Of a stretch of 23,101 nt of DNA, positions 6,255 to 14,326 are shown one piece after another. The notes beneath the pieces are model-generated. The model ran no database searches. It was not told the DNA's origin and was given only the letters and a program-made list of their open reading frames with translations. The number at the start of each line of letters is the position of its first letter. Within the stretch, counting starts at the first letter, position 1. This DNA comes from JAWLHA01 sp041690535. Lineage in GTDB: Bacteria; Pseudomonadota; Gammaproteobacteria; Thiohalomonadales; Thiohalomonadaceae. The stretch lies in contig JAWLHA010000065.1 of NCBI GenBank assembly GCA_041690535.1, forward strand, positions 1 to 23,101, read 5' to 3'. A program made the position numbers and the translations under genes.

Positions 6255-7049
6255 ATGCCATCCATCGAGCAGCTCATTCCACTCATCACCATTGCCGCCG
6301 ACGCGGAGCTCGTGCCGCGATTTGCCCATGTGGAGCCCGGGCGTAAGGCAGACGGCAGTATCGTCACCGAGGCCGATCTGGCCATGCAGCAGCGACTGCA
6401 CAGTGCTCTGTCCACCCGCTGGCCTGCTATTCCATTGCTTGGGGAAGAGATGGCCCCCGAGCAGCAGGAGGCGCTCCTCCGGGAAGCGGACGCGCTGTGG
6501 TGCCTCGACCCGCTGGACGGCACCAGTAATTTCACTGCCGGGCTCCCCTATTTTGCAGTGTCGTTGGCGCTCGTTCGGAACGGCCGGGTAGCGCTCGGGA
6601 TCGTCTATGACCCGATGCGCCGGGAGTGCTTCACAGCCGTGCGCGGCCAGGGGGCGCAGCTCAACGGTACCCCGCTCACTTTCCAGGGCCGCCCCTGGGG
6701 GTTGCACCGGAGTATCGCGCTCGTGGACTTGAAGCGCCTGCCGAAAGCTCTCGCCGTCCGCCTGGCAAGCGCGCCTCCCTACGCCTCACAACGGAGCTTC
6801 GGCTCCAGCGCCCTGGACTGGTGTACCATCGCTGCCGGCCGCTGCCATATTTATCTTCATGGCAAGCAGCGGCTCTGGGACCTGGCCGCCGGCAGCCTGA
6901 TTCTGGAGGAGGCGGGGGGGCTGGCCTGCACCCTGGAGGGGGATCCTGTCTTCCTGCCCCAGCTGGAGCCTCGCTCGGTGGTGGCCGCCCTGGATCACGA
7001 GACCTTCCGGTCCTGGTGCGCCTGGCTGGAGGTTCCGGTGGAGCCTTAG
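6255..7049 (+). CDS. Inositol monophosphatase family phosphatase
   Basis: This 264-residue enzyme belongs to the Mg-dependent, lithium-sensitive phosphatase superfamily (IMPase, FBPase, CysQ and histidinol-phosphatase HisN types). The metal-binding motifs are all present: KADGSIVTEAD (31-41), LGEEM (62-66), CLDPLDGTSNF (83-93, motif A) and WDLAAGSLILEEAGG near the C-terminus (motif B). Its length fits the family. The ATG at 6255 has AAGGA six bases upstream; the frame extends far upstream through the terminator and into the previous gene, so that longer start is rejected. The substrate cannot be fixed from motifs alone. PAP phosphatase (CysQ-like) is attractive in a sulfur oxidiser but is only inference. 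No gene follows closely on the same strand. Confidence 0.88.
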   Translation: MPSIEQLIPLITIAADAELVPRFAHVEPGRKADGSIVTEADLAMQQRLHSALSTRWPAIPLLGEEMAPEQQEALLREADALWCLDPLDGTSNFTAGLPYFAVSLALVRNGRVALGIVYDPMRRECFTAVRGQGAQLNGTPLTFQGRPWGLHRSIALVDLKRLPKALAVRLASAPPYASQRSFGSSALDWCTIAAGRCHIYLHGKQRLWDLAAGSLILEEAGGLACTLEGDPVFLPQLEPRSVVAALDHETFRSWCAWLEVPVEP

Positions 7050-7340
7050 CGGGCCCCCTTGGTGATGATGTTGTCCTTCGACCGTAGACTTCTGTGGCCC
7101 CTGGCCTTGGCCGCTTCGGCACTGGCCCCCGCAAGCCGCCGGCATGTGGTCGGTGCGCACCAGGTCGGCGTACCACAGGCCGTCCAGTGGCGGGCCTTCT
7201 GATCGAAGTTGGCGCCGTTTTGGCGTGGCCGTCTTCCGCGCAGCCCGGTTCTGTCTGGGGATGTTCGTAGTGGCAGTTGGGCGTGACAAACGCCGCGGCC
7301 GTCTCCTGCGGGTCGCTCCCGCCCCCGGTTAAGGCATTCG
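7050..7340 (-). pseudogene. Possible decayed coding remnant, identity unknown
   Basis: This stretch has no convincing intact gene, yet pieces with coding-like third-position GC appear in different minus-strand frames. Reading leftwards, one frame gives GSDPQETAAAFVTPNCHYEH, another gives LDGLWYADLVRTDHMPAA, and a third gives ASAEAAKARGHRSLRSKDN before a stop near 7050. This could be a gene broken by several frameshifts, or chance in GC-rich DNA. A competing plus-strand reading (7065-7202, 45 codons) begins with a signal-peptide-like LLWPLALAASALAPAS. I do not recognise either product. Confidence 0.22.
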
Positions 7341-7420
7341 CGGGCAGGCTTCGGTGGGAGCCTACAAAGATCAAGGCACTGGATGCCCGCCCCCGAACTG
7401 AAGCTCTCGGGGGCAGGCTT
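7330..7420. repeat. REP-like short repeats
   Basis: Two related motifs occur about 70 bases apart: TTCGCGGGCAGGCTTCGG with GGGAGCCTACAAAG after it, and CTCGGGGGCAGGCTTCGC. The first resembles the REP sequences of pseudomonads and related gammaproteobacteria (a CGCGGGCAAGC-type core followed by CTCCTACA). The rest of the 7341-7503 stretch shows nothing further that I can identify. Confidence 0.4.
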
Positions 7421-7503
7421 CGCGATGAATTAATCAGCGTTTCCCTGGTTTGCGACGCCACCAATAGCTTGAGGACATCAAGGGGCCGAAGTCGGGGTCA
7501 GCG

Positions 7504-7962
7504 TCACTGTGACGAGGCCAGCGCCTCGGTGCGGCCGGGCCCGGGGGGCACGGCGCGGCGATGCTCCCACAGGCCGAACAGGTAGGTACCCAGCACGATC
7601 CCCCCCATGGTAGGCAGGGCCAGCAGTTTGCCTTCGCCGATCATGGCCAATACCGATCCAGGGCAGGAGCCGGAGAGACCCCACCCCGCACCGAACAGCA
7701 GCGCGCCGATGACCAGGCCGCGCCGGTAGGGGCGGGGCTGGAATTCCAAAGGCTCCAGGGAGAGCACGCTCAGGGGCCGGCGGCGACGCAGCCGCAGCCA
7801 CGCAAGTCCCAGGATGCCGACCGTTACCGCGGCGGCAATAACCCACAGCAGCTGCAGATCCCGGAACAGGAACAGACCGGCGTAGAAGTCGTACCCGGTG
7901 GCGCCGGCCCGGCTCATCAGAAAGCCGAAGGCGGCACCGAAGAGCAGAAAGACCAGATTCAT
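7504..7962 (-). CDS. YeeE/YedE family sulfur-transport membrane protein, C-terminal-half type
   Basis: This 152-residue membrane protein is the second half of a split YeeE/YedE (DUF395) transporter. Full-length YeeE (TsuA) imports thiosulfate, handing it between conserved cysteines. The short form here keeps the signature SGSCPGS (97-103, with Cys100) within a hydrophobic stretch GLVIGALLFGAGWGL. Other membrane segments lie at about 1-18, 38-56 and 112-132. Its ATG overlaps the stop of the upstream partner in an ATGA arrangement, so the two are translationally coupled and probably form one complex. Transport of thiosulfate or another reduced sulfur compound is inferred from the family. The same small pairs occur in BigR-type sulfide-response operons. 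Confidence 0.88.
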   Translation of the reverse strand: MNLVFLLFGAAFGFLMSRAGATGYDFYAGLFLFRDLQLLWVIAAAVTVGILGLAWLRLRRRRPLSVLSLEPLEFQPRPYRRGLVIGALLFGAGWGLSGSCPGSVLAMIGEGKLLALPTMGGIVLGTYLFGLWEHRRAVPPGPGRTEALASSQ

Positions 7963-8462
7963 TGTCCACCTCCGAGGAACAGCAGCTGCACGGCAAGCAG
8001 GCCGCCGACGAAAAAGAGACCGCCTGCGAGCAGGCTGACGGGGTTCAGCAGGGAGACTCCGGAGATCACATGGCCGCTGGTGCAGCCACCGGCCATCCGC
8101 GCCCCGAACCCCATCAATACACCGGCCGCCATCAGTACCATTCCTTTGAGGGGGAGGGACTCGGGCATGACCGCGTCATAGAGCGTGCCCATGGAGGCGG
8201 TCGGTTCCCAGCTCGCCTCCGGCGAGGAGATGACGCCCAGCGCGCCACCCACGGGGATCCCCAGAGCGAACCAGAGGCGCCAGTGGTTGGAACGGCCAAA
8301 AGCCCCGTGGCGGAACACCTCGCCGCGGGGCAGCAGCCGGCAGGGTCCGCCGTAGGCGGTGGAGACGCCCAGCTGGCGGTTGGTGGTCCAGAGCAGTCCC
8401 ACCATCAGTGCCCCAATCGCAATTCCTGCGAGCCATCCTGGCCAAATGACTAGGTCAATCAT
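7959..8462 (-). CDS. YeeE/YedE family sulfur-transport membrane protein, N-terminal-half type
   Basis: This is the 167-residue partner of the downstream short YeeE/YedE protein. The family motif GGCTSGH is at residues 125-131 (Cys127), flanked by hydrophobic helices (about 8-27, 63-80, 106-124, 138-160). A second cysteine, Cys41, lies in the segment YGGPCRLLPRG. The start chosen is ATG at 8462 (MIDLVIWPGW), with GAGG about eight bases upstream; the open frame extends to 8501 but that would begin inside the leader. The stop overlaps the partner's start by four bases. Together the pair rebuilds the two cysteine-bearing halves of a full transporter. A perfect -10 box and an overlapping palindrome upstream point to tight repression of the operon. 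Confidence 0.88.
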   Translation of the reverse strand: MIDLVIWPGWLAGIAIGALMVGLLWTTNRQLGVSTAYGGPCRLLPRGEVFRHGAFGRSNHWRLWFALGIPVGGALGVISSPEASWEPTASMGTLYDAVMPESLPLKGMVLMAAGVLMGFGARMAGGCTSGHVISGVSLLNPVSLLAGGLFFVGGLLAVQLLFLGGGQ

Positions 8463-8514
8463 GTGTAAACCTCTTCTACAATGGCCTGTTTCTGACATCA
8501 AGACGGGGCCGGCG

Positions 8515-8547
8515 ATTATAGGTCATCAATTCAGTATATGCTGAATT
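8515..8547 (-). promoter_or_regulatory. Promoter of the YeeE/YedE pair with overlapping palindromic operator
   Basis: On the minus strand a perfect TATAAT lies at 8520-8515, about 53 bases before the ATG. The 20-bp palindrome AATTCAGTATATGCTGAATT (8528-8547; arms AATTCAG / CTGAATT) covers the spacer and -35 region, where a bound repressor would block RNA polymerase. ArsR-family persulfide sensors (BigR, SqrR, YgaV) use AT-rich palindromes with ATTC and GAAT ends near such genes; here the spacing between ATTC and GAAT is 10 bases. The regulator is not in this window and its identity is inferred. Confidence 0.6.
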
Positions 8548-8616
8548 ACTGATTTTTATGGCCCGAAAAAGAGGTTTTGGGGTTGCCCTTAACGTCCTCA
8601 CTCCGGCAAGTCAAGA

Positions 8617-8644
8617 TTTCCATCCCCTGCCGCTCTGCTAAAAT
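8617..8644 (+). promoter_or_regulatory. Possible extended -10 promoter of tex
   Basis: TGCTAAAAT contains an extended -10 (TAAAAT at 8639-8644, with TG in front). TTTCCA at 8617-8622 is a partial -35 at 16 bases. The start would be near 8651, about 35 bases before the tex ATG. Confidence 0.45.
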
Positions 8645-8685
8645 CGCCCGCTCACCCCTCTACCGCAACAGGTTCCAGGCAGTCG

Positions 8686-10986
8686 ATGAACATCCTCCAA
8701 CGCATCGCCGACGAGTTGTCGGTCAAGGTCTCCCAGGTCGACGCGGCCGTCCGCCTGCTGGATGAAGGCTCCACGGTCCCCTTTATTGCCCGCTACCGCA
8801 AGGAGGTCACCGGCGGGCTGGACGACACCCACCTGCGCAATCTGGAGGAGCGTCTCATCTATCTGCGCGAGCTGGAGGATCGGCGGGCCACGGTGCTCGG
8901 CAGCATCGAGGAGCAGGGCAAGCTCACCCCCGAACTGAAGAAGGCGATCCTGGAGGCCGACACCAAGACCCGCCTGGAGGACCTCTACCGTCCCCACATG
9001 CCCAAGCGCCGCACCAAGGCGCAGATCGCCCGCGAAGCGGGCCTGCAACCCCTGGCCGACGGCCTGCTCGCCGATCCCACCCAAAGTCCCGAGAGCGCCG
9101 CCGCGGCCTTCGTGGACGCCGACAAGGGGGTGGCGGATGTCCAGGCCGCACTGGAGGGGGCGCGGCAGATCCTCATGGAGCAGTTCGCCGAAGACGCCGA
9201 ACTGGTGGGGCGGCTGCGTGAGTTCCTGTGGGACAAGGCGCTGCTCAAGTCCAAGGCGGTGGAGGGCAAGGAGCATGAGGGGGCCAAGTTCTCCGATTAC
9301 TTCGACTACAGCGAGCCGGTGAAGGAGATCCCCTCCCACCGCGCCTTGGCCCTGTTCCGCGGCCGCAAGGAGGGGGTGCTCAACCTCTCCCTGGTCCTGC
9401 CCGAGGAGGAGCAGGAGGGGCGCGACCCGCTGACGCCCGGTGAGGGTGAGCGGACGATTGCCGCCCACGTGGGGGTTCGGGAGGAGGGACGACCCGCCGA
9501 CAAGTGGCTACGGGATACCGTGCGTTGGGCCTGGCGGGTGAAGATCCTCACCCACCTGGATACGGACCTCAAATCGCGGCTGCGCGAGGCCGCCGAGGAG
9601 GAGGCGATCCGGGTGTTCGGCCAGAACCTGCATGACCTGCTGCTGGCCGCCCCGGCCGGCCCCCGGGCCACCATCGGGCTCGATCCGGGGCTGCGCACCG
9701 GGGTCAAAGTGGCCGTCGTGGATGCCACCGGCAAGGTCGTGGATACGGCCACCATCTACCCCCACGCCCCCAAGAACCGGTGGGACGAGTCCATCGCGGT
9801 TCTCGCGGCCCTTGCCACCAAACACAAGGCCGAGCTCATCAGCATCGGCAACGGCACGGCCTCCCGTGAGACCGATCGCCTCGCTGCCGAACTCATCAAG
9901 CGCTATCCCGCACTGCGGCTGACCAAGGTGATGGTGAGCGAGGCGGGGGCCTCGGTCTACTCCGCCTCCGAGTACGCGGCCAGGGAGTTTCCGGAGCTGG
10001 ACGTCTCCCTGCGCGGGGCGGTCTCCATTGCCCGCCGGCTTCAGGACCCCCTGGCCGAGCTGGTGAAGATCGAGCCCAAGTCCATCGGCGTGGGGCAGTA
10101 CCAGCACGACGTCTCCCAGACCAGGCTGGCCCGCACCCTCGACGCCATCGTGGAGGACTGCGTGAACGCCGTGGGGGTGGATGTGAACACTGCCTCGGCG
10201 CCGCTGCTCGCCCGGGTGGCCGGTCTGAGCGCCAGCCTGGCCGGCAACGTGGTGGCCTATCGCGACGAGCACGGCGCCTTCCGCAGCCGCAAGGAGCTGC
10301 TCAAGGTCTCCCGGCTGGGCGAAAAGGCCTTCGAGCAGTGTGCAGGCTTTCTGCGCATCATGAACGGCGACAACCCCCTCGACGCCTCCGCGGTCCATCC
10401 CGAGGCCTATCCGGTGGTGGAGCGGATCATGGCGACCACGGGCCGGGAGATCCGCGCACTCATCGGCGACAGCAAGTTCCTCTCCGGACTGGCGGCGAAC
10501 GACTTCATCGACGAGAAGTTCGGCGAGCCCACCGTCCGGGACATCATCCGCGAGCTGGACAAGCCGGGCCGCGATCCGCGTCCCGAGTTCAAGACGGCCG
10601 AATTCAAGGAGGGGGTGGAGGAGATGAAGGACCTCGAGGTGGGAATGATCCTCGAGGGCGTGGTGACCAACGTGACCAACTTCGGCGCCTTCGTGGATAT
10701 CGGCGTCCACCAGGATGGACTGGTGCACATCTCCGCGCTGTCGGAGAAGTTCGTGAAGGACCCCCGCGAGGTGGTCAAGGCGGGCGACGTGGTGAAGGTG
10801 AAGGTGATGGAGGTGGATCTGCAGCGCCGCCGCGTTGGCCTCTCCATGCGCCTGAGCGACGATGCCCGCGACCGCCCGGCCGAGATGTCCCGGGAGAGGG
10901 GACGCCCGGCCAAGGCGCCGCGGACTCCGCGGGAGGAGAAGCCCGCCGGCGCGATGGCCGAGGCCTTTGCCAAGCTGAAGCGATAG
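8686..10986 (+). CDS. tex: Tex family RNA-binding transcription accessory protein
   Basis: This 766-residue protein is a full-length Tex, a conserved cytoplasmic nucleic-acid-binding protein related to Spt6 and linked to transcription and stress survival. The N-terminal helical part begins NILQRIADELSVKVSQVDAAVRLL and includes STVPFIARYRKEVTGGLDD. A YqgF-like RNase-H fold starts near 330 (GLDPGLRTGVKVAVVDATG), with GNGTASRETDRLAAELI at about 388 and SEAGASVYSASEYAAREFP near 418. Helix-hairpin-helix repeats occupy about 500-560. An S1 RNA-binding domain is at about 648-722 (VVTNVTNFGAFVDIGVHQDG), followed by a basic, proline-rich tail. The start at 8686 has AGG about seven bases upstream, and the N-terminus matches family members. 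It appears to be monocistronic. Confidence 0.97.
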   Translation: MNILQRIADELSVKVSQVDAAVRLLDEGSTVPFIARYRKEVTGGLDDTHLRNLEERLIYLRELEDRRATVLGSIEEQGKLTPELKKAILEADTKTRLEDLYRPHMPKRRTKAQIAREAGLQPLADGLLADPTQSPESAAAAFVDADKGVADVQAALEGARQILMEQFAEDAELVGRLREFLWDKALLKSKAVEGKEHEGAKFSDYFDYSEPVKEIPSHRALALFRGRKEGVLNLSLVLPEEEQEGRDPLTPGEGERTIAAHVGVREEGRPADKWLRDTVRWAWRVKILTHLDTDLKSRLREAAEEEAIRVFGQNLHDLLLAAPAGPRATIGLDPGLRTGVKVAVVDATGKVVDTATIYPHAPKNRWDESIAVLAALATKHKAELISIGNGTASRETDRLAAELIKRYPALRLTKVMVSEAGASVYSASEYAAREFPELDVSLRGAVSIARRLQDPLAELVKIEPKSIGVGQYQHDVSQTRLARTLDAIVEDCVNAVGVDVNTASAPLLARVAGLSASLAGNVVAYRDEHGAFRSRKELLKVSRLGEKAFEQCAGFLRIMNGDNPLDASAVHPEAYPVVERIMATTGREIRALIGDSKFLSGLAANDFIDEKFGEPTVRDIIRELDKPGRDPRPEFKTAEFKEGVEEMKDLEVGMILEGVVTNVTNFGAFVDIGVHQDGLVHISALSEKFVKDPREVVKAGDVVKVKVMEVDLQRRRVGLSMRLSDDARDRPAEMSRERGRPAKAPRTPREEKPAGAMAEAFAKLKR

Positions 10987-11066
10987 ATGCGAGGTGCGCG
11001 GGACGAGGGTTGGTGCTTCGCGGCGGATCAGATGGCCTCGGGCATCTCGCCCCTTGCCTCCGTGCC

Positions 11067-11414
11067 TTATTGCATTTGTCCCGCCAGCCCGCCGAGAAAG
11101 CCCAGAATACCCAGCACCAGGCCGATGAGGGTGAAAACGCCCATGATGGTGAAGTAGGACTTCAGCCTTCCCATGGCCTCCGCCATGGCGGCGGGGTCGC
11201 CGGTGGTCTGGGCCTTTTCGATGGCAGAGGCGAATTTCAGCAGGATGCCGCCCACCCACACGGGCAACCAGGCAATGATGAGCCCCACGATGGAGAGGGC
11301 AATCAGTATGCCGTAGGCGATCATCAGCACCCCGAGTAGCTTGATCCACCCTTTGCTCTGGAACAGGGGGAGGCTCAGCTCCTTGACCAGTGTTGTATTG
11401 TCCTGTACTTCCAT
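11067..11414 (-). CDS. DUF5362-like membrane protein
   Basis: This is a 115-residue inner-membrane protein. Two hydrophobic spans lie at about residues 24-52 (LLGVLMIAYGILIALSIVGL) and 88-112 (IMGVFTLIGLVLGILGFLGG), joined by a soluble helix rich in Ala, Lys and Met (residues 58-86). The pattern fits the DUF5362 family, whose function is unknown. The ATG at 11414 has AAGGAG upstream with good spacing. The gene is divergent from dinB, with 88 bases between them, and its stop faces the end of tex. I see no regulatory site in the short divergent gap. Confidence 0.7.
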   Translation of the reverse strand: MEVQDNTTLVKELSLPLFQSKGWIKLLGVLMIAYGILIALSIVGLIIAWLPVWVGGILLKFASAIEKAQTTGDPAAMAEAMGRLKSYFTIMGVFTLIGLVLGILGFLGGLAGQMQ

Positions 11415-11502
11415 TCTCGTTCTCCTTCTCTGGAGGGGCGCCGAACGCCCCCGCGATCGTAGTGGAGCGCCAGGTAGCCGTCAAAAGCGGCGGAGATGAC
11501 GC

Positions 11503-12675
11503 ATGGTCCGAGCCATCATTCACGTCGACATGGACGCGTTCTACGCGTCCGTGGAGATCCGCGAACGGCCGGAACTGCGCGGCTGCCCAGTGGTGGTCGG
11601 TGGGACGCCGGAAGGGCGCGGCGTGGTGGCGGCGGCGAGCTACGAGGCACGCCGTTTCGGCATTCACAGTGCCATGCCGGCGGCGGCAGCGCGGCGCCTC
11701 TGCCCCCAGGCGGTGTTTCTTCCGCCGCGCCATGATTTCTACGCGGAGGTCTCCCGCTCGCTCCATGGGATCTTCCGGCGCTACACCCCTCAGGTGGAGC
11801 CGCTGGCGCTGGACGAGGCCTTTCTGGACGTCACCGGCAGTCTGCGGTTGTTCGGCTCTGCCGCGGCCATGGGGCGGCGCATCAAGGAGGAGATCCGGTC
11901 GGAGCTGAAGCTGGTCGCCTCGGTCGGGGTCGGGCCCAACAAGTTCATCGCGAAGCTGGCCAGCGATGCCCGCAAGCCGGATGGTTTCGTGGTGGTGGAG
12001 CCCGATGGGGTTCAGCCCTTTCTCGATCCCCAGGCGATCACCCGCCTGTGGGGCGTCGGGCAGGTGACCGCCCGGGTGTTCGAGCGGCTTGGGATCCGCA
12101 CCATCGGGCAGTTCCGGCAGTACTCGCCCCACCTGCTGCGCCAACACCTCGGCAACGCCACCGATCACCTCTGGGCCCTCGCCCACGGTCGGGACGAACG
12201 GCCGGTCATCCCCGATCAGGAGGCCAAATCGGTCTCCAATGAAACCACCTTCGCCCGCGACATCAGCGACACTGCCGCGTTGCGTGCCTGGCTCAGGGAG
12301 CTTGCCGAGCAGGTGGCACGCAGGCTGAGAAAACAGGGGCTGCGCGGTCGGACCATTCAGCTGAAGGTCCGGTTTGCGGACTTCACGACACTGACCCGCT
12401 CCCAGAGTTTGGCGGCGCCCACCGATACGACGGCTGAAATTACCCGTGTCGCAGAACAGCTCTTCATGACCCGGCTGCCGACGCCGCGACCGCCGGTGCG
12501 TCTGATCGGCGTGGGGGTGGGTGGATTCGATGAACAAAATGCGAATCAGTTCACGCTTTTTGATTCAGGCGGAGCGGCGCGTGCGAGGGCGGTGGACAGT
12601 GTGGTGGACGCGATCAAAGATCGTTTCGGTGTCGCTGCCTTACGCCGCGGAAAGGGACCCCCCGGTTACAAGTGA
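11503..12675 (+). CDS. dinB: DNA polymerase IV (Y-family translesion polymerase)
   Basis: This is a 390-residue error-prone polymerase that copies past damaged template bases. The catalytic acidic residues are all present: HVDMDAFYASVE at 7-18 (Asp9 and Asp11) and LALDEAFLDVT at 101-111 (Asp104, Glu105). Phe13 fills the steric-gate position that excludes ribonucleotides. A helix-hairpin-helix segment follows (TRLWGVGQVTARVFERLGI, 180-198), then the little-finger domain. The beta-clamp-binding motif QFTLF is at residues 349-353, followed by an extra tail of about 37 residues ending RRGKGPPGYK. The start at 11503 has GGAG seven bases upstream. No LexA-type CTGT-N8-ACAG box is visible upstream, so SOS control is not supported by what can be seen. 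Confidence 0.97.
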   Translation: MVRAIIHVDMDAFYASVEIRERPELRGCPVVVGGTPEGRGVVAAASYEARRFGIHSAMPAAAARRLCPQAVFLPPRHDFYAEVSRSLHGIFRRYTPQVEPLALDEAFLDVTGSLRLFGSAAAMGRRIKEEIRSELKLVASVGVGPNKFIAKLASDARKPDGFVVVEPDGVQPFLDPQAITRLWGVGQVTARVFERLGIRTIGQFRQYSPHLLRQHLGNATDHLWALAHGRDERPVIPDQEAKSVSNETTFARDISDTAALRAWLRELAEQVARRLRKQGLRGRTIQLKVRFADFTTLTRSQSLAAPTDTTAEITRVAEQLFMTRLPTPRPPVRLIGVGVGGFDEQNANQFTLFDSGGAARARAVDSVVDAIKDRFGVAALRRGKGPPGYK

Positions 12676-12835
12676 CAAAATCCGGTCCCCGGTGACGAAA
12701 ATTGTCAGTTGTGTGAACTGCGTCCCATTCGAATGTGAATTGGCTCCCAGCGGCATCGAGTGCCCTTGGCTAGGCTAACAACCAGAACGGGCAATTTGCC
12801 TTGGTGATAGCCCTAACACATATCGGAGCGCAGCG

Positions 12836-14197
12836 ATGAACATTCCATCCACAGTTCGTACCAGCCTTGCCAATGCCGGTGGTCGGTACAAGCTGCGTAC
12901 CGCTCCTGCCGATCTCGGATTGACCGGAGGCGCCGCCGCAGCAGAGATCCCCCTGGACCGGCTCGCAAAGGCGGTGGTGCTAAGGAGCGGTACCGCACAC
13001 CTGATGGCCATCGTGCCGGGGGATCGGGAAATCGACCTCGACATCGTCAACAAACTCTTCAAGCGCGAATTCACGGTGTGCGTGCCTGAAGACCTGGAGG
13101 CCTTCTTCCCCAAGTGTGACCCCCACTATGTCCCGCCCCTGGCGGAACCGTTCGGTCTCAAGGCGATCCTGGACCCCGATCTATTGGCGCCGGAGGAGGT
13201 GTACTTCGCCGTGGGCGTCCCCGGGGCCTTCGTCCGGGCCCAGGCCAACGACTTCGCGCGGTTGCAGGTGAACTCGTGGAAGAAGTGCACCATCAGCAAG
13301 AAAGGCGAGGCGGACCCGCTGCCGTCGGAGGACGACCCCAAGGCCATGTACCGTGAGCGGGTGCAGGCGGTGGACAAGCTACCCACCATGCCGGGACTGG
13401 CCGCGGAGATCATCCGCGTTCGCAACAACCCCTTCGCCAACGCCAGTGAGCTTGCGGCCATCATCGAGCAGGATCCGAGCCTCTCGGCCCAGGTGATCCG
13501 TTACGCCCTCTCGCCGCTGTACGGCTATCAGGGGAAAGTCGAGTCCGTGGAGCAGGCCATCGCCAGAGTGCTCGGCATGGACTTCGTGCTGGACATCGCC
13601 TTCGGCCTGGCGCTGGGGCGCTCGTTCCAGAATCCGAAAGAAGGCCCGTTGGGACTGGTCGCCTTCTGGGATCACGCCATCAAGTGTGCCAGCCTGGTGC
13701 AGGCCCTGTGCAATGCCATTGACTACAACCGGCGTCCGGCCCCGGGCGTGGGATACCTCGCCGGCCTGTTGCACAACTTTGGATTCCTGCTCCTTGGCCA
13801 CTTGTTCCCCACCCAGTTCGAGCGACTGAACAAGGCGGTTGTGGCACACCCGGAACGCTCCATCAGTGAGCTGGAGCGGGAGGAGATCGGCGTGAGTCAC
13901 AATGAACTCGGCCTGTGGCTGATGGACGCCTGGGACATGCCGGTGGAGATCGTGGAGGCCGTGCGCGAGCACCACAACCCGGAGCATCGTAGCGACTTCT
14001 CCGATTACGCCAACCTGGTCTACGTGGCCAACGTGCTGCTGAAGCGCCACGGCATCGGCGACGCCGAAACCATGACGCTGCCGGTCGAACTGTTGCAGCA
14101 CCTCGGTCTCGACGAGCTGAAGGCGGAGGTGGCCCTGGCCAACGTGCTGGAGAGCCGCGACGGGCTGGAGTTCATGGCCCGCAAGATGGCCGCCTGA
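12836..14197 (+). CDS. YbaK-like domain fused to an HDOD signalling domain
   Basis: This is a 453-residue two-domain protein. Residues about 20-145 resemble YbaK/ProX-type aminoacyl-tRNA deacylases (IPLDRLAKAVVLRSGTAHLM at 38-57, then EIDLDIVNKLF and AEPFGLKAILDPDLL). Residues about 176-390 form an HDOD domain beginning QAVDKLPTMPGLAAEIIRVR, with the helix EQDPSLSAQVIRYALSPLYG. The usual HD pair reads LLHNFG (311-316), so the metal-binding Asp is Asn, as in many HDOD proteins that act as scaffolds rather than phosphodiesterases. A linker of about 30 charged residues joins the two domains. The ATG at 12836 has GGAG seven bases upstream. The gene stands alone between dinB and a strong hairpin. 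Its role is unknown; a signal-transduction protein with a tRNA or amino-acid-sensing domain is inferred. Confidence 0.87.
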   Translation: MNIPSTVRTSLANAGGRYKLRTAPADLGLTGGAAAAEIPLDRLAKAVVLRSGTAHLMAIVPGDREIDLDIVNKLFKREFTVCVPEDLEAFFPKCDPHYVPPLAEPFGLKAILDPDLLAPEEVYFAVGVPGAFVRAQANDFARLQVNSWKKCTISKKGEADPLPSEDDPKAMYRERVQAVDKLPTMPGLAAEIIRVRNNPFANASELAAIIEQDPSLSAQVIRYALSPLYGYQGKVESVEQAIARVLGMDFVLDIAFGLALGRSFQNPKEGPLGLVAFWDHAIKCASLVQALCNAIDYNRRPAPGVGYLAGLLHNFGFLLLGHLFPTQFERLNKAVVAHPERSISELEREEIGVSHNELGLWLMDAWDMPVEIVEAVREHHNPEHRSDFSDYANLVYVANVLLKRHGIGDAETMTLPVELLQHLGLDELKAEVALANVLESRDGLEFMARKMAA

Positions 14198-14213
14198 CGG
14201 CGTGCTCTCTTCT

Positions 14214-14252
14214 GTCCTGCAGGCTGAGCGGATCGCGCTCAGCCTGCAGGAC
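14214..14252 (+). terminator. Strong hairpin after the YbaK-HDOD gene
   Basis: GTCCTGCAGGCTGAGCG and CGCTCAGCCTGCAGGAC form a perfect 17-bp stem with loop GATCG, 17 bases after the stop codon and between convergent genes. There is no T tract on either strand, so termination is likely but not textbook. Confidence 0.65.
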
Positions 14253-14326
14253 CTGTGATTCACTTGTGCCGATCAGCAAGGCTCCCCACGAGCGCGGCCG
14301 AATTCCCCTCCCTTTGCGCATCGCTC

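Noticed and set aside
11415..11502. LexA box upstream of dinB
   Set aside because: No CTGT-N8-ACAG-like sequence could be found in the short divergent gap.
9508..12537. A 1009-codon open frame on the minus strand
   Set aside because: It runs antisense to tex and dinB, which are certain. It is His, Gly and Gln-rich as expected from mirrored GC-biased codons, and it shows no domain.
12676..12835. TGACGAAAATTGTCA and CATTCGAATG dyads between dinB and the YbaK-HDOD gene
   Set aside because: Both are short, imperfect or isolated, with no good promoter boxes beside them. They are too weak to call as operators.
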